Of a stretch of DNA of 64,000 nt, positions 26,387 through 34,916 are shown in pieces (positions within the stretch are counted from its first letter, which is position 1; the number at the start of each line of letters is the position of its first letter). A model generated the notes under the pieces. It was not told the origin of the DNA. It searched no databases and saw only the letters and a program-made list of their open reading frames with translations. This stretch comes from QHXM01 sp032160705 (lineage in GTDB: Bacteria > Acidobacteriota > Blastocatellia > Pyrinomonadales > Pyrinomonadaceae): NCBI GenBank assembly GCA_032160705.1, contig JAVHVE010000061.1, positions 1-64,000 on the forward strand, written 5' to 3'. A program made the translations under genes and the position numbers.

Positions 26387-27211
26387 TTAGCAATCGCCGT
26401 TCGGATTGAAGCTGAAGAGACGCGCCCCGGCCACGTCGCGCACGCCGTGCTGGTTGAGACGGTCGAGCATGTGGACGAAGATTTCGGCGGTGGCGAGCGC
26501 GTCGTCAGCCGCGCGGTGACGGTTGAGAATCTGAATCGCAAAGTGTTCGGCGACGGTGTGCAGCCTGTAGTTCATCAGCCCCGGAAAAATGCGGCGCGAG
26601 AGCTTGACCGTGCACAGATGCGAATTAATCATCCGGCGACCGGGAAAGACGCGCGCAATCTCGTGGTTCAAAAAACGCACGTCAAACATCGCATTGTGCG
26701 CGACCAGCACAGCCTCTTCCGCGAAGTCGAGCCAGGCGTGCGCGACATCCGCGAAGATGGGCGCATCTTTGACCATCTCGTTGGTGATTCCCGTGAGCTG
26801 GACGATGAAAGGCGGAATGACGGTTTCCGGGTTGACCAGCGTCTGGAACTCGGCCACGATACGTCCCCGGCTGATGCGGTAAGCGCCGATTTCCGTGACA
26901 CGGCAGGGCGGCGTCTTCGCTCCTGTGGTTTCAACATCAACGACCACAAAGTCCGTTTCGTAGAGCTGGCGGGCTTCGACGTTTTCACAGTCGAGTTCGA
27001 CCACGAAACTATCGCGGAGCAAGAGACGATGATCGTCCTTGATGAGATCGGCGACGAGCATGGCCGCAATCTCCGCTTCGAGGTCGGGCAGTTTGAGGAC
27101 GATGTCGGCGATGTCTGCGGCAGGAGCGCGCCCGCCGCACACGCGCAGCATCTCGACAGTCTCCTGCACGAGGACAGAATCGGAAATCAGGTTGCGGCGG
27201 TGTGGACGCAT
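26387..27211 (-). CDS. DEDDh 3'-5' exonuclease (DNA polymerase III epsilon-like)
   Basis: 274 residues from the chosen ATG. The C-terminal ~185 residues are a DEDDh exonuclease: Exo I DVETTGAKTP, Exo II HNAMFDVRFL and Exo III HRAADDALAT. The N-terminal ~80 residues are an extra helical region (VLVQETVEMLRVCGGRAPAADIADIVLKLP) of unclear role. The frame runs 47 codons further upstream but that part overlaps pyrE's leader, so ATG 27211 is preferred. It is divergent from pyrE. It could be a proofreading subunit or a separate repair nuclease. Confidence 0.85.
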   Translation of the reverse strand: MRPHRRNLISDSVLVQETVEMLRVCGGRAPAADIADIVLKLPDLEAEIAAMLVADLIKDDHRLLLRDSFVVELDCENVEARQLYETDFVVVDVETTGAKTPPCRVTEIGAYRISRGRIVAEFQTLVNPETVIPPFIVQLTGITNEMVKDAPIFADVAHAWLDFAEEAVLVAHNAMFDVRFLNHEIARVFPGRRMINSHLCTVKLSRRIFPGLMNYRLHTVAEHFAIQILNRHRAADDALATAEIFVHMLDRLNQHGVRDVAGARLFSFNPNGDC

Positions 27212-27263
27212 CGCGCTGCATTGTAACGCGCTCCGCGCGTGATTGGAAATGAGGTAACTATTC

Positions 27264-27851
27264 TTGCGAGCCGAAGAAGTCATCGAAAGATTCAGGCGGA
27301 CGGGCGCGTTGCTCGAAGGCCACTTTATTTTGTCGAGCGGATTGCACAGCACAAACTATTTGCAGTGCGCGCTGCTCCTGCAACATCCGGCAGAAGCGAC
27401 ACGTTTCGGACAGGCTCTCGCAGATCAGTTCCGCGAGCAACGCATCGAGACGGTCGCCGCCCCCGCGATTGGCGGATTGATTATCGGCTACGAAGTCGCA
27501 CGTTTCCTCGGCGCGAGATTCATCTGGACGGAACGCGACGCGGGCGAGATGACACTGCGGCGCGGCTTCACCGTCCGGTCAGGCGAGAACGTGCTCGTCG
27601 TCGAAGATGTCATCACCACCGGAGGCTCTACGCGCGAGACCATTGAGACGCTGCGCCGCGAGGGCGCGAATGTGGTTGGCGCGGCTTCGATTATTGATCG
27701 TTCTTCGGGACGCGCGGATGTCGGCGTCCCACGCCTCGCGCTCGCCACCCTCGATGTCCCTGCTATCGCCCCTGACGCCTGCGAAGCCTGCGCGCAAGGG
27801 ATTCAGGCCGTCAAACCGGGAAGCCGTAAGGCCGTGACAGGTGACAAGTGA
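27264..27851 (+). CDS. pyrE: Orotate phosphoribosyltransferase
   Basis: 195 residues, converting orotate and PRPP to OMP in pyrimidine synthesis. The PRPP loop VLVVEDVITTGGSTRE is intact, with FIWTERDAGEMTLRRGF before it. The TTG start at 27264 has GAGG 9 bases upstream. The C-terminal KAVTGDK-stop is encoded by gccgtga/gtgacag repeat units, so the natural C-terminus was probably replaced by the repeat. truA follows after the palindrome. Confidence 0.93.
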   Translation: MRAEEVIERFRRTGALLEGHFILSSGLHSTNYLQCALLLQHPAEATRFGQALADQFREQRIETVAAPAIGGLIIGYEVARFLGARFIWTERDAGEMTLRRGFTVRSGENVLVVEDVITTGGSTRETIETLRREGANVVGAASIIDRSSGRADVGVPRLALATLDVPAIAPDACEACAQGIQAVKPGSRKAVTGDK

Positions 27852-27934
27852 CAGGTGACAAGATTAAAGCCTTGTTCTTTCTTGTCACCTGTTACTTGTC
27901 ACGGTTTACGGCTTTTACCTGTCGCCTGTCACTC
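27821..27934. repeat. gtgacag heptamer palindrome between pyrE and truA
   Basis: The left arm runs from aagccgtaaggccgtgacag inside the pyrE end. The right arm (27880-27916) mirrors it, followed by extra acctgtcgcctgtcact units ending 3 bases before the truA ATG. The unit is gtgacag/gtgacaa. Confidence 0.85.
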
Positions 27935-27936
27935 GT

Positions 27937-28686
27937 ATGAATTTTAAGTTGACGCTCCAGTACGACGGCACGGATTTTCAGGGCTGGCAGATGCAGCCAG
28001 CCGGGCGCACGGTGCAGGGCGAGTTGACGCGCGTGCTGACGTTGCTTGAAGGCAGCGCGGTTGTCGTGCATGGTTCAGGGAGGACGGATGCGGGTGTGCA
28101 TGCCGAGGGGCAGGTGGCGAGCGTGCATCTCAGCCGCGAGATGACGCCGGAGAAACTGTGCGCGGCGATTAACGGAAATCTCGCGCGCGATGTTCGCGTC
28201 GTCAAGGCGAGCGTCGTTCCAGATGATTTTCATGCGCGTTATTCGGCGCTTGGAAAAACCTACGTCTACAGAATCTTCAACGCGCCCGTGATGTCACCCT
28301 TCTGGAATCGTTATGCGCTGCACGAAGCGAGGCGTCTGGACATCGAACAAATGAGACAGGCTGCGCGTCTCTTTCTGGGCGAACATGATTGGCTGGCCTT
28401 TTCTGCGGCGCAGTCGGATGCGCCGTCGCGCGTTCGCACAGTCACCGGGCTTGAAGTGACGGAGTTAATGGATGAGCGCGGTTGCGGGCGGCTCGTCGAG
28501 ATCAGGACAAGCGCCGAAGGCTTCCTGCGCTACATGGTGCGCTCTATCGCGGGCACGCTGCTCGCAGTTGGTCGTGGCGAACTAGATGAGGGAAATGTAT
28601 CGCACGCAATCGAACATGGCGACCGCGCACTTGTCGGCGCGACCGCTCCCGCTCACGGGCTGACTCTGGTAAAGGTGTATTACTAA
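27937..28686 (+). CDS. truA: tRNA pseudouridine(38-40) synthase
   Basis: 249 residues, full length. TruA isomerises uridines 38-40 of tRNA anticodon stems. The catalytic Asp51 lies in GSGRTDAGVHAEGQ. Other family blocks are YDGTDFQGWQ, KTYVYRIFN and FLRYMVRSIAGTLL. The ATG directly follows repeat DNA with no ribosome site, so re-initiation after pyrE or an unusual start is implied. The next palindrome starts at its stop codon. Confidence 0.95.
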   Translation: MNFKLTLQYDGTDFQGWQMQPAGRTVQGELTRVLTLLEGSAVVVHGSGRTDAGVHAEGQVASVHLSREMTPEKLCAAINGNLARDVRVVKASVVPDDFHARYSALGKTYVYRIFNAPVMSPFWNRYALHEARRLDIEQMRQAARLFLGEHDWLAFSAAQSDAPSRVRTVTGLEVTELMDERGCGRLVEIRTSAEGFLRYMVRSIAGTLLAVGRGELDEGNVSHAIEHGDRALVGATAPAHGLTLVKVYY

Positions 28687-28771
28687 GAGCCGTGACACGT
28701 GACAGGTGACAGGTAACAAGAGAAAACGTTTTTATCCTGTCACCTGTCACTTGTCACCTGTCACGGCTTTG
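28687..28771. repeat. gtgacag heptamer palindrome after truA
   Basis: Arms 28688-28718 and 28736-28770 surround agaaaacgttttta. The segment 28727-28760 matches 56767-56800 at 32 of 34 bases. It begins one base after the truA stop but, unlike most, ends about 65 bases before the next start. Confidence 0.85.
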
Positions 28772-28836
28772 ATTAAGATGCAGCAGCTTTCGAGGCGACG
28801 ACGCTTAACCGACTGAGATCAAGTGGAAGAATGGCG

Positions 28837-29628
28837 ATGCTCGCGGATTTCGCGACAGTTGTAGAGCAAGGGACGCGCGACGAGACGCTGCTGGCGAGCA
28901 TCGCGTGGGATCGTCTGCCGCGCCATGTGGCCATCATCATGGACGGCAACGGGCGTTGGGCGGCGCGGCGCGGACAATCGCGCATCGCGGGTCATCGGGC
29001 TGGCGTCGAGGCCGTGCGCGCTGCTGTTGATACAGGCGCGCGCCTCGGCTTGCAGGCGCTCACGCTCTACGCTTTCTCAACTGAAAACTGGAAGCGTCCG
29101 CGCCTAGAAGTGGACGCCCTGATGCGTATGCTGCGGCGCTACATTCGTCTCGAAATAGACGAGATTGACCGGCAGAACATACGCTTCCAGGCAATCGGGC
29201 GCACCGACTCGCTCGCTCCTAACGTTCAGCGCGAAATCAACAGGGCGACAGAGCGAACCAGCCGGAACACCGGCATGGTCTTGAGCGTCGCTTTGAATTA
29301 CGGCGGGCGCTCCGAGATTGTTGACGCCGCGCGTGCTGCTATCGAGCGCCTGCTGGCTGAAGGAAAAAATGCAGACGAGTTGACGGAAGAGAGAATCGAG
29401 CGCGAGCTTTACACCAGCGGGTTGCCGGAACTCGATCTGCTGGTTCGTACCAGCGGCGAGATGCGTATCTCAAACTTTCTGCTCTGGCAGGCTGCCTACA
29501 GCGAGATTTATGTGACCGAGACTCTCTGGCCTGATTTTCGCCGCGTCCACTTGCTCGAAGCCGTCCTGGATTTCCAGCGACGCGACCGGCGCTTCGGCGG
29601 TCTTAAACTGGTAGCAAATGCGAAATAG
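28837..29628 (+). CDS. uppS: Undecaprenyl diphosphate synthase (isoprenyl transferase)
   Basis: 263 residues. It condenses farnesyl diphosphate with isopentenyl diphosphate into the C55 carrier for peptidoglycan and glycans. Visible: VAIIMDGNGRWAARRG with the catalytic Asp, TLYAFSTENWKRP, ALNYGGR and LLVRTSGEMRISNFLLWQ, ELYTSGLP. ATG 28837 is chosen because GGAAG is 7 bases upstream; an ATG two codons earlier is too close. Its TAG stop is the first base run of the next repeat. It is first in uppS-cdsA-dxr-rseP-ispG. Confidence 0.95.
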   Translation: MLADFATVVEQGTRDETLLASIAWDRLPRHVAIIMDGNGRWAARRGQSRIAGHRAGVEAVRAAVDTGARLGLQALTLYAFSTENWKRPRLEVDALMRMLRRYIRLEIDEIDRQNIRFQAIGRTDSLAPNVQREINRATERTSRNTGMVLSVALNYGGRSEIVDAARAAIERLLAEGKNADELTEERIERELYTSGLPELDLLVRTSGEMRISNFLLWQAAYSEIYVTETLWPDFRRVHLLEAVLDFQRRDRRFGGLKLVANAK

Positions 29629-29699
29629 GGGTTGGGGGATAGGGGTTAGGTAAATCTAAAACCCCCAACCCCCAACCCCTATCCCCCAATCCCTAACCT
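29626..29699. repeat. Palindrome of ggggttggggata units between uppS and cdsA
   Basis: The left arm (29626-29652, tagggg/ttgggg units) begins at the uppS TAG. The right arm (29660-29699, accccc/aacccct) ends directly against the cdsA ATG. The whole gap is palindrome. Confidence 0.85.
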
Positions 29700-30518
29700 A
29701 TGTCTCGAATCATCACCGCGCTCATTGTCCTTCCCGTTCTCATCGCTTCAATTTTGATTTCCTGGCTTGCGCCGTTGTTTGTGGCGCTGGCTCTCTGCGC
29801 GATGACGCTGGGGCTTTACGAGTTCTGGCTGCTGGCCAAGCGGCGTGGGATGAAGCCGGATGTGGTGGTCGGGTTCGCGGGGGCGGCGGCTCTGTTTACG
29901 GTGTTCTATTTTGATAGGCCAGCGGAAGCGCCTGTGTTGCTGTTGCTGATCCTGCCGGGATTGACGATTGCTGCGCTCTGTGCGGCGATGCTGCGCGGCG
30001 CACCTTTCGAGAATATGATCGCGTCGGTGGGTGCAACGGTGCTGGGCGTGATGTACGTAGCGCTGCTCGGTGGTCATCTCATCGCCGTGCGAATGGGTTT
30101 TGAGCAACAGCGCGCAGCGCATCTGCTCTCCTTCTTCTTCCTCGTCATCATGGGCTCGGACTCCGGGGCTTACTACACTGGCCGCGCTTTCGGTCGGCAT
30201 AAGCTCGCGCCGAAGATTAGTCCGGGAAAGACCTGGGAAGGCGCTATTGGAGGCATGATTGCGAGTTTGTTGATGGCTGCGGTCGCGCACTACTGGTTTT
30301 TTCCTGAATTGCCGTTAAAGGCGGCACTGCCGCTCGCCGCAGTGATGAATATTCTGGGTGTACTCGGAGATTTGACTGAAAGCGCACTGAAACGTGGTGC
30401 GGGCGCGAAAGATGCGGCGCAAATTCTCCCCGGACACGGCGGTTTGCTCGACCGCCTCGATAGCTTGCTCTTCAACGCACCCGTCCTCTACTATTTTGGA
30501 CGACTGTACTTCGGGTGA
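29700..30518 (+). CDS. cdsA: Phosphatidate cytidylyltransferase (CDP-diacylglycerol synthase)
   Basis: 272 residues with about seven to eight membrane helices. It makes CDP-diacylglycerol, the precursor of bacterial phospholipids, in the inner membrane. The family signature near the C-terminus is complete: SALKRGAGAKDAAQILPGHG, then LLDRLDS. The ATG touches the repeat arm and has no Shine-Dalgarno site. Its place between uppS and dxr is a widely conserved order. Confidence 0.94.
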   Translation: MSRIITALIVLPVLIASILISWLAPLFVALALCAMTLGLYEFWLLAKRRGMKPDVVVGFAGAAALFTVFYFDRPAEAPVLLLLILPGLTIAALCAAMLRGAPFENMIASVGATVLGVMYVALLGGHLIAVRMGFEQQRAAHLLSFFFLVIMGSDSGAYYTGRAFGRHKLAPKISPGKTWEGAIGGMIASLLMAAVAHYWFFPELPLKAALPLAAVMNILGVLGDLTESALKRGAGAKDAAQILPGHGGLLDRLDSLLFNAPVLYYFGRLYFG

Positions 30519-30520
30519 GT

Positions 30521-30619
30521 AAACAGTTTTCAGTTTTCAGTTTTCAGCAAAGAAAGAGTTGAAGCTAAAGTTTAGACCCGACCTTCTTGCTGAAAACTGA
30601 AAACTGAAAACTGAAAACT
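30521..30619. repeat. cagtttt heptamer palindrome between cdsA and dxr
   Basis: The left arm has cagtttt repeated (30525-30548) just after the cdsA TGA. The right arm has aaaactg repeated (30589-30618), ending 2 bases before the dxr ATG. Confidence 0.85.
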
Positions 30620-30620
30620 T

Positions 30621-31823
30621 ATGACTTCCAAAGGCATTGCCATTCTCGGTTCGACCGGCTCAATCGGGCGCAACACTTTGCGCGTGGTTGAGTCTTTTGG
30701 CAAAGGGGAATTTCGCGTGGTGGCTCTGGGCGCAGGACACAACGTGGAGGTGTTGGCCGAACAGGTGGCGCGTCATCTGCCGGAGCTTGTCTCTGTGGAG
30801 ACGGAAGAGTATGCAAGGCAACTGAGCGCCAGATTGTTCGAGCGCGATGTGGATTTGCCGCGCATCGTCGTTGGCGAACAGGGTCTCGTTGAGGTCGCCA
30901 CGCACATGGAAGCCGACACGGTGGTGAGCGCGACTGTCGGCGCGGTGGGTTTCGTTCCAACCTTGCGTGCGCTCGAAGCTGGAAAGCGCGTCGCGCTCGC
31001 CAACAAAGAGACGCTCGTGATGGCGGGCGAGTTGATGACGCGTGTTGCCGCGCAAGCGGGCGCGGAATTGTTGCCGGTTGATTCCGAGCACAACGCGCTG
31101 CACCAGTGTTTGAAAGGAGAGAAGCGCGAGGATGTGCGGCGGCTCGTGCTGACGGCTTCAGGCGGCCCTTTCCGCACGAAGAGCGCGAGCGAGATGAAGA
31201 CGGCGACGGTCGCGGAAGCGATGCGGCATCCGACCTGGCAGATGGGCGCGAAGATCACGATTGATTCGGCGACGCTGATGAACAAGGGGCTGGAAGTTAT
31301 CGAAGCGCGCTGGCTCTTCGACTTCGGAGCGGACGAGATAGACATCCTGGTTCATCCTGAGTCGGTGGTGCATTCGATGATCGAGCTGGTTGATGGCTCG
31401 GTTATCGCGCAGATGGGTGTAACGGATATGCGGCACGCGATTCAGTATGCGCTGACCTATCCGGCGCGCTATCCTTGCGGACTGCCCTCCCTTGATTTAA
31501 CACAGCTCTCCGCGCTCCATTTTGAAGCGCCCGATACGGAGCGTTTCCCCTGCATCCGGCTTGCTTACCGCGCGCTGCGTGAAGGCGGAACGATGGCTGC
31601 GGCGATGAACGCGGCAAACGAAGAGGCCGTGCGCGCTTTTCTGGACGAGAGGATTCCTTTGACGGACATCGCGCGCGTCATCGAAGAAGTGATGAATGAG
31701 CATCAGACAAAGGCTGTCGAAAATTTAGACGTGGTGCTGGAGGCTGACCGCGCCGCGCGGCTGGCGGCAGCGGCTGCGATAGAGCGGCTCGCGCCGGAAT
31801 CAAAGGTCATCGCCGGAAAGTGA
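30621..31823 (+). CDS. dxr: 1-deoxy-D-xylulose 5-phosphate reductoisomerase
   Basis: 400 residues, full length, first committed step of the MEP isoprenoid pathway (DXP to MEP, NADPH). Visible: NADPH loop ILGSTGSIGRNTL, ANKETLVMAGEL, catalytic/metal block VDSEHNALHQCL, TASGGPFR and HPTWQMGAKITIDSATLMNK. The ATG has only an A-rich repeat arm upstream and no ribosome site. ispG of the same pathway is two genes downstream, and the product feeds UppS at the operon start. Confidence 0.96.
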   Translation: MTSKGIAILGSTGSIGRNTLRVVESFGKGEFRVVALGAGHNVEVLAEQVARHLPELVSVETEEYARQLSARLFERDVDLPRIVVGEQGLVEVATHMEADTVVSATVGAVGFVPTLRALEAGKRVALANKETLVMAGELMTRVAAQAGAELLPVDSEHNALHQCLKGEKREDVRRLVLTASGGPFRTKSASEMKTATVAEAMRHPTWQMGAKITIDSATLMNKGLEVIEARWLFDFGADEIDILVHPESVVHSMIELVDGSVIAQMGVTDMRHAIQYALTYPARYPCGLPSLDLTQLSALHFEAPDTERFPCIRLAYRALREGGTMAAAMNAANEEAVRAFLDERIPLTDIARVIEEVMNEHQTKAVENLDVVLEADRAARLAAAAAIERLAPESKVIAGK

Positions 31824-31987
31824 ATTGCTAAAGGCGCAAAGAAGATGCAATCAGGCCAGCGCGGAGAGCTTGCCCTTTGCCTTTTTCAGTGTGGGGCACG
31901 TAAACTAGAGAGACAACCGCACAAGAGGATGACAGCTCTAAGCTTCGCGGTCGAGGATCGCAGATAATTTGAGAGGCTTCTTTATTT

Positions 31988-33487
31988 ATGACGGACGATA
32001 GCAACACAGCCAAACCGAAATTTCCTTTATCTCGCATTATCATTCCGGCGCTCATCGCCTTGGCAGTTTTCTTTTGGCTCAAGGGTTATATCAATGGAGG
32101 CACTGTCAAAAACCTGCTCGCCTTCATTTTTATTCTGGGCGCGGCGGTCGTCCTTCATGAGTTCGGCCATTTCATCGTCGCCAAGATGCTGGGGATTCGT
32201 GTCGAGACTTTTTCTATCGGTTTCGGCCCGCGAATCTGGGGACGCAAATGGGGCACGACCGAGTATCGCGTGTCGGCAGTCCCGCTCGGCGGCTACGTTA
32301 AGCTTGGCGGCGATGAATCGAATGCTCCCATCGAAGGCGAGGGTGCATCAGACATTCCGCTCGAAGAGCAGTTCACTTTACGCGCGCGCTGGCAAAAATT
32401 TCTGGTGGCCGTGGCCGGACCCGTGATGAACATCCTGACGGCGCTCGCTATTCCTTTCATCGGCGGGTTGATGTATGGCGTGCCTGTCACTCCGGCTCCC
32501 GTTGTCAGGGACATCAGGCCGGGGAGCGCCGCCGAGGCCGCCGGACTGCAAAAGGGTGATCGCATCATCTCATTCAACGGCTATGAAAATCCGAAGTGGG
32601 ACATCATCAAAGGCGATGGTCTGCTGTCGCCTGAAAAGCCGCTGCCGGTGATTGTGGAGCGCAACGGGCAGCAGGTTTCGTTGACGCTGACGCCTTCCAA
32701 ACGGGTTGAGAGCGGAGAAGTAATCGGCGATATGGGTTTCCAGCCCGATTACGGTGATGTGCCAGTCGTCGTCGCTGCTGTGACAAACAATTCTCCTGCG
32801 GCGGAAGCTGGCCTTCAGGTGGAGGATCGAATTGTCGCTATCGGTGGTGATCCCGTACGCAGCTCTGAGCAGGTGACGCAATATGTGCAGGAGCACAAGG
32901 CTGAGCCCATCCGCATGACCGTCGAGCGTCAGGGACAGCAAAAAGAGATTACGGCGAGCGTGCGTCGTTTGGCTGATGGAACTGAGCGGCTCGGTTTCAA
33001 GCCCGACGAGTTGACGCCGCGACAGCACGTCGGTCTGATGGCGACCGCCCGCCATGCGTGGGATTTCAATTTAGAAATCCTGCGTCTGACCGGCAAGGCT
33101 CTCGGCCAACTCTTTAGCGGGGAACGCTCGGCGCGCAACACTGTCTCCGGGCCGCTTGGGATTTATGATGCGGCGTCTAACGCGGTCAACGAAGGTGGCT
33201 GGGGCGGCCTCTTCAGCATGCTGGGATTTTTGAGCTTGAGTCTGGGCGTCTTCAATTTGCTGCCGATTCCGGTGCTCGATGGCGGGGCAATCTTCCTCTT
33301 GCTGGTCGAAGCCGTCATGGCGCTCGGCGGATGGAAATTGTCCATGCGAGTGCGCGAGCGCATCCAGCAAGTCGGCTTCGTCATGCTGCTCCTCCTGATG
33401 GGATTCGTCATTACCAACGATCTGCTTAAAAAAGTCTCGCGCAGCCCGGAAGAGACCAAGCCCCCGGCGGCGACGCAACAGAAATGA
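31988..33487 (+). CDS. rseP: Site-2 intramembrane zinc protease with two PDZ domains
   Basis: 499 residues. Intramembrane metalloprotease: HEFGH (residues 57-61) in the first helix, the zinc-binding LDG motif in NLLPIPVLDGGAIFLL near the C-terminus, and two tandem PDZ domains between (around 170-250 and 255-340; RPGSAAEAAGLQKGDRI and NNSPAAEAGLQVEDRI). RseP-type enzymes cut anti-sigma factors and signal-peptide remnants. GAGAGG lies about 12 bases before the ATG. The C-terminus has a short hydrophilic tail. Confidence 0.94.
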   Translation: MTDDSNTAKPKFPLSRIIIPALIALAVFFWLKGYINGGTVKNLLAFIFILGAAVVLHEFGHFIVAKMLGIRVETFSIGFGPRIWGRKWGTTEYRVSAVPLGGYVKLGGDESNAPIEGEGASDIPLEEQFTLRARWQKFLVAVAGPVMNILTALAIPFIGGLMYGVPVTPAPVVRDIRPGSAAEAAGLQKGDRIISFNGYENPKWDIIKGDGLLSPEKPLPVIVERNGQQVSLTLTPSKRVESGEVIGDMGFQPDYGDVPVVVAAVTNNSPAAEAGLQVEDRIVAIGGDPVRSSEQVTQYVQEHKAEPIRMTVERQGQQKEITASVRRLADGTERLGFKPDELTPRQHVGLMATARHAWDFNLEILRLTGKALGQLFSGERSARNTVSGPLGIYDAASNAVNEGGWGGLFSMLGFLSLSLGVFNLLPIPVLDGGAIFLLLVEAVMALGGWKLSMRVRERIQQVGFVMLLLLMGFVITNDLLKKVSRSPEETKPPAATQQK

Positions 33488-33580
33488 GTCTGGAGTCTGG
33501 AGTCTGAAGTCTGGAGTCAAAAGAAAGAAATTGTTTTTGACCAGTTGACTTCAGACTTAGAGACTCCAGACTCCAGACTT
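33486..33580. repeat. agtctgg heptamer palindrome between rseP and ispG
   Basis: The left arm is agtctgg/agtctga units from the rseP TGA (33486-33520). The right arm (33548-33580) mirrors them. The core 33531-33557 matches 14585-14611 with one mismatch. It ends 10 bases before the ispG ATG. Confidence 0.85.
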
Positions 33581-33590
33581 ACTATTAACT

Positions 33591-34694
33591 ATGCGGAAAA
33601 CGAGAGCAGTAAAAGTTAAAGACGTGCAGATTGGCGGCGGCGCGCCTGTCGTCGTCCAGTCGATGACGAAGACTGATACGGTTGACGTTGAAGGGACGGT
33701 TGCGCAGATCGAAGAGATGATGCGCGCGGGCTGCGAAGTCGTGCGCCTCGCCGTGCCGGACAAGGATGCGGCCATCGCGCTCAAAGAAATTAGAAAGCGC
33801 GTCCCTGATGTTCCGCTCGTCGCGGATATACATTTTCATTACAAGCTGGCATTGATGGCGCTCGATGCGGGTGTGGATAAGCTGCGCTTGAATCCGGGCA
33901 ACATCGGCGCGCACGAGCGCGTGCGTGAAGTGGTGCGCGCCGCCCAGTCTCAAAACGTGCCCATTCGCATCGGCGTCAATGGCGGTTCGCTCGAAAAAGA
34001 CCTTTTGAAAAAGTATGGCACGGCGACGCCCGAAGCGATGGTCGAATCCGCACTGCGCCACATACAGATTCTCGAAGACCTCAGTTTCAACGACATCATC
34101 GTCTCGCTGAAGGCTTCTGACGTGCATCGCACAGTCGCTGCCTACCGCTTGCTGGCCGAGCGGGTTGATTACCCTTTTCATCTGGGCGTGACGGAAGCGG
34201 GCACGGCATTCAGCGGGACGATCAAGTCGGCCATCGGTCTCGGCATTCTCCTGCATGAAGGCATTGGCGACACGATTCGCGTTTCTCTGGCGGCAGAGCC
34301 GCAGGAAGAGGTGCGTGTCGCGTGGGATATTCTCAAATCTCTCGAACTCAGAAAGCGTGGTGTGACGGTCGTCGCCTGCCCGACCTGCGGGCGGTTAGAT
34401 GTGGACAACTTCGTGGAGATTGTGACGGAGATCGAGCGTCGGCTGGCTCACGTCGAAGAGCCGCTGCATCTTTCAATTATGGGCTGCGCCGTCAACGGCC
34501 CTGGCGAGGCGCACGATTCCGACCTCGGCGTCACCTTCGGGCGCAACGTCGGCATGATCTACAAGAACGGCGTGCCGATGCGCAAAGTCGCGGGCGAGGA
34601 CATCGTCGAAGCCTTTGTGCGCGAAACGGAGAAGATGCTCGAAGAGGGAAGCTATAAAGAGAAGGCCGAGCCCGAACTCGTCACGATTAAATAG
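33591..34694 (+). CDS. ispG: 4-hydroxy-3-methylbut-2-enyl diphosphate synthase
   Basis: 367 residues, the penultimate MEP-pathway enzyme, converting MEcPP to HMBPP with a [4Fe-4S] cluster. N-terminal TIM barrel (VVVQSMTKTDTVDVEGTVAQ, LVADIHFHYKLAL, KLRLNPGNIG) and C-terminal cluster domain with cysteines in ACPTCGR and IMGCAVNGPGEA. This is the short, two-domain bacterial form. No ribosome site precedes the ATG. It ends the isoprenoid/lipid operon and is followed by hairpin element B. Confidence 0.96.
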   Translation: MRKTRAVKVKDVQIGGGAPVVVQSMTKTDTVDVEGTVAQIEEMMRAGCEVVRLAVPDKDAAIALKEIRKRVPDVPLVADIHFHYKLALMALDAGVDKLRLNPGNIGAHERVREVVRAAQSQNVPIRIGVNGGSLEKDLLKKYGTATPEAMVESALRHIQILEDLSFNDIIVSLKASDVHRTVAAYRLLAERVDYPFHLGVTEAGTAFSGTIKSAIGLGILLHEGIGDTIRVSLAAEPQEEVRVAWDILKSLELRKRGVTVVACPTCGRLDVDNFVEIVTEIERRLAHVEEPLHLSIMGCAVNGPGEAHDSDLGVTFGRNVGMIYKNGVPMRKVAGEDIVEAFVRETEKMLEEGSYKEKAEPELVTIK

Positions 34695-34705
34695 ACACGA
34701 CATTT

Positions 34706-34916
34706 GAACCCTGAAAGGGTTCTATATAATAGCCGGGGGCAAGCGCGAGCGCCGCCCCCGGAATAGCGATAGAAAAGAATCCGACCCTGAAGGGGTCGCA
34801 CCTCAACATTGAATGTGCGACCCCTTCAGGGTCGGAACTATTTCTGCAAACTATTCCGGGGGCGGCGCAAATTTTATTTGCCGCCCCCGGCTACTATGTT
34901 CATCCCCTTCGGGGAT
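34706..34916. mobile_element. Hairpin-rich element related to the RAYT ends (element B)
   Basis: A 211-bp non-coding unit with the same order as element A: GAACCCT-gaa-AGGGTTC, tataatAGCC, a ccgggggc/gcccccgg hairpin, a central GACCCTgaaGGGGTCGCAC...GTGCGACCCCttcAGGGTCGG inverted repeat, then the mirror half ending ATCCCC-ttc-GGGGAT. The outer hairpins differ from each other, unlike the perfect ends of element A. It lies between ispG and the convergent response regulator. Confidence 0.7.

Noticed and set aside
27821..28771. CRISPR array suggested by repeated gtgacag units
   Set aside because: Units are 7 bases without spacers, arranged as inverted arms; no cas genes are in the window.
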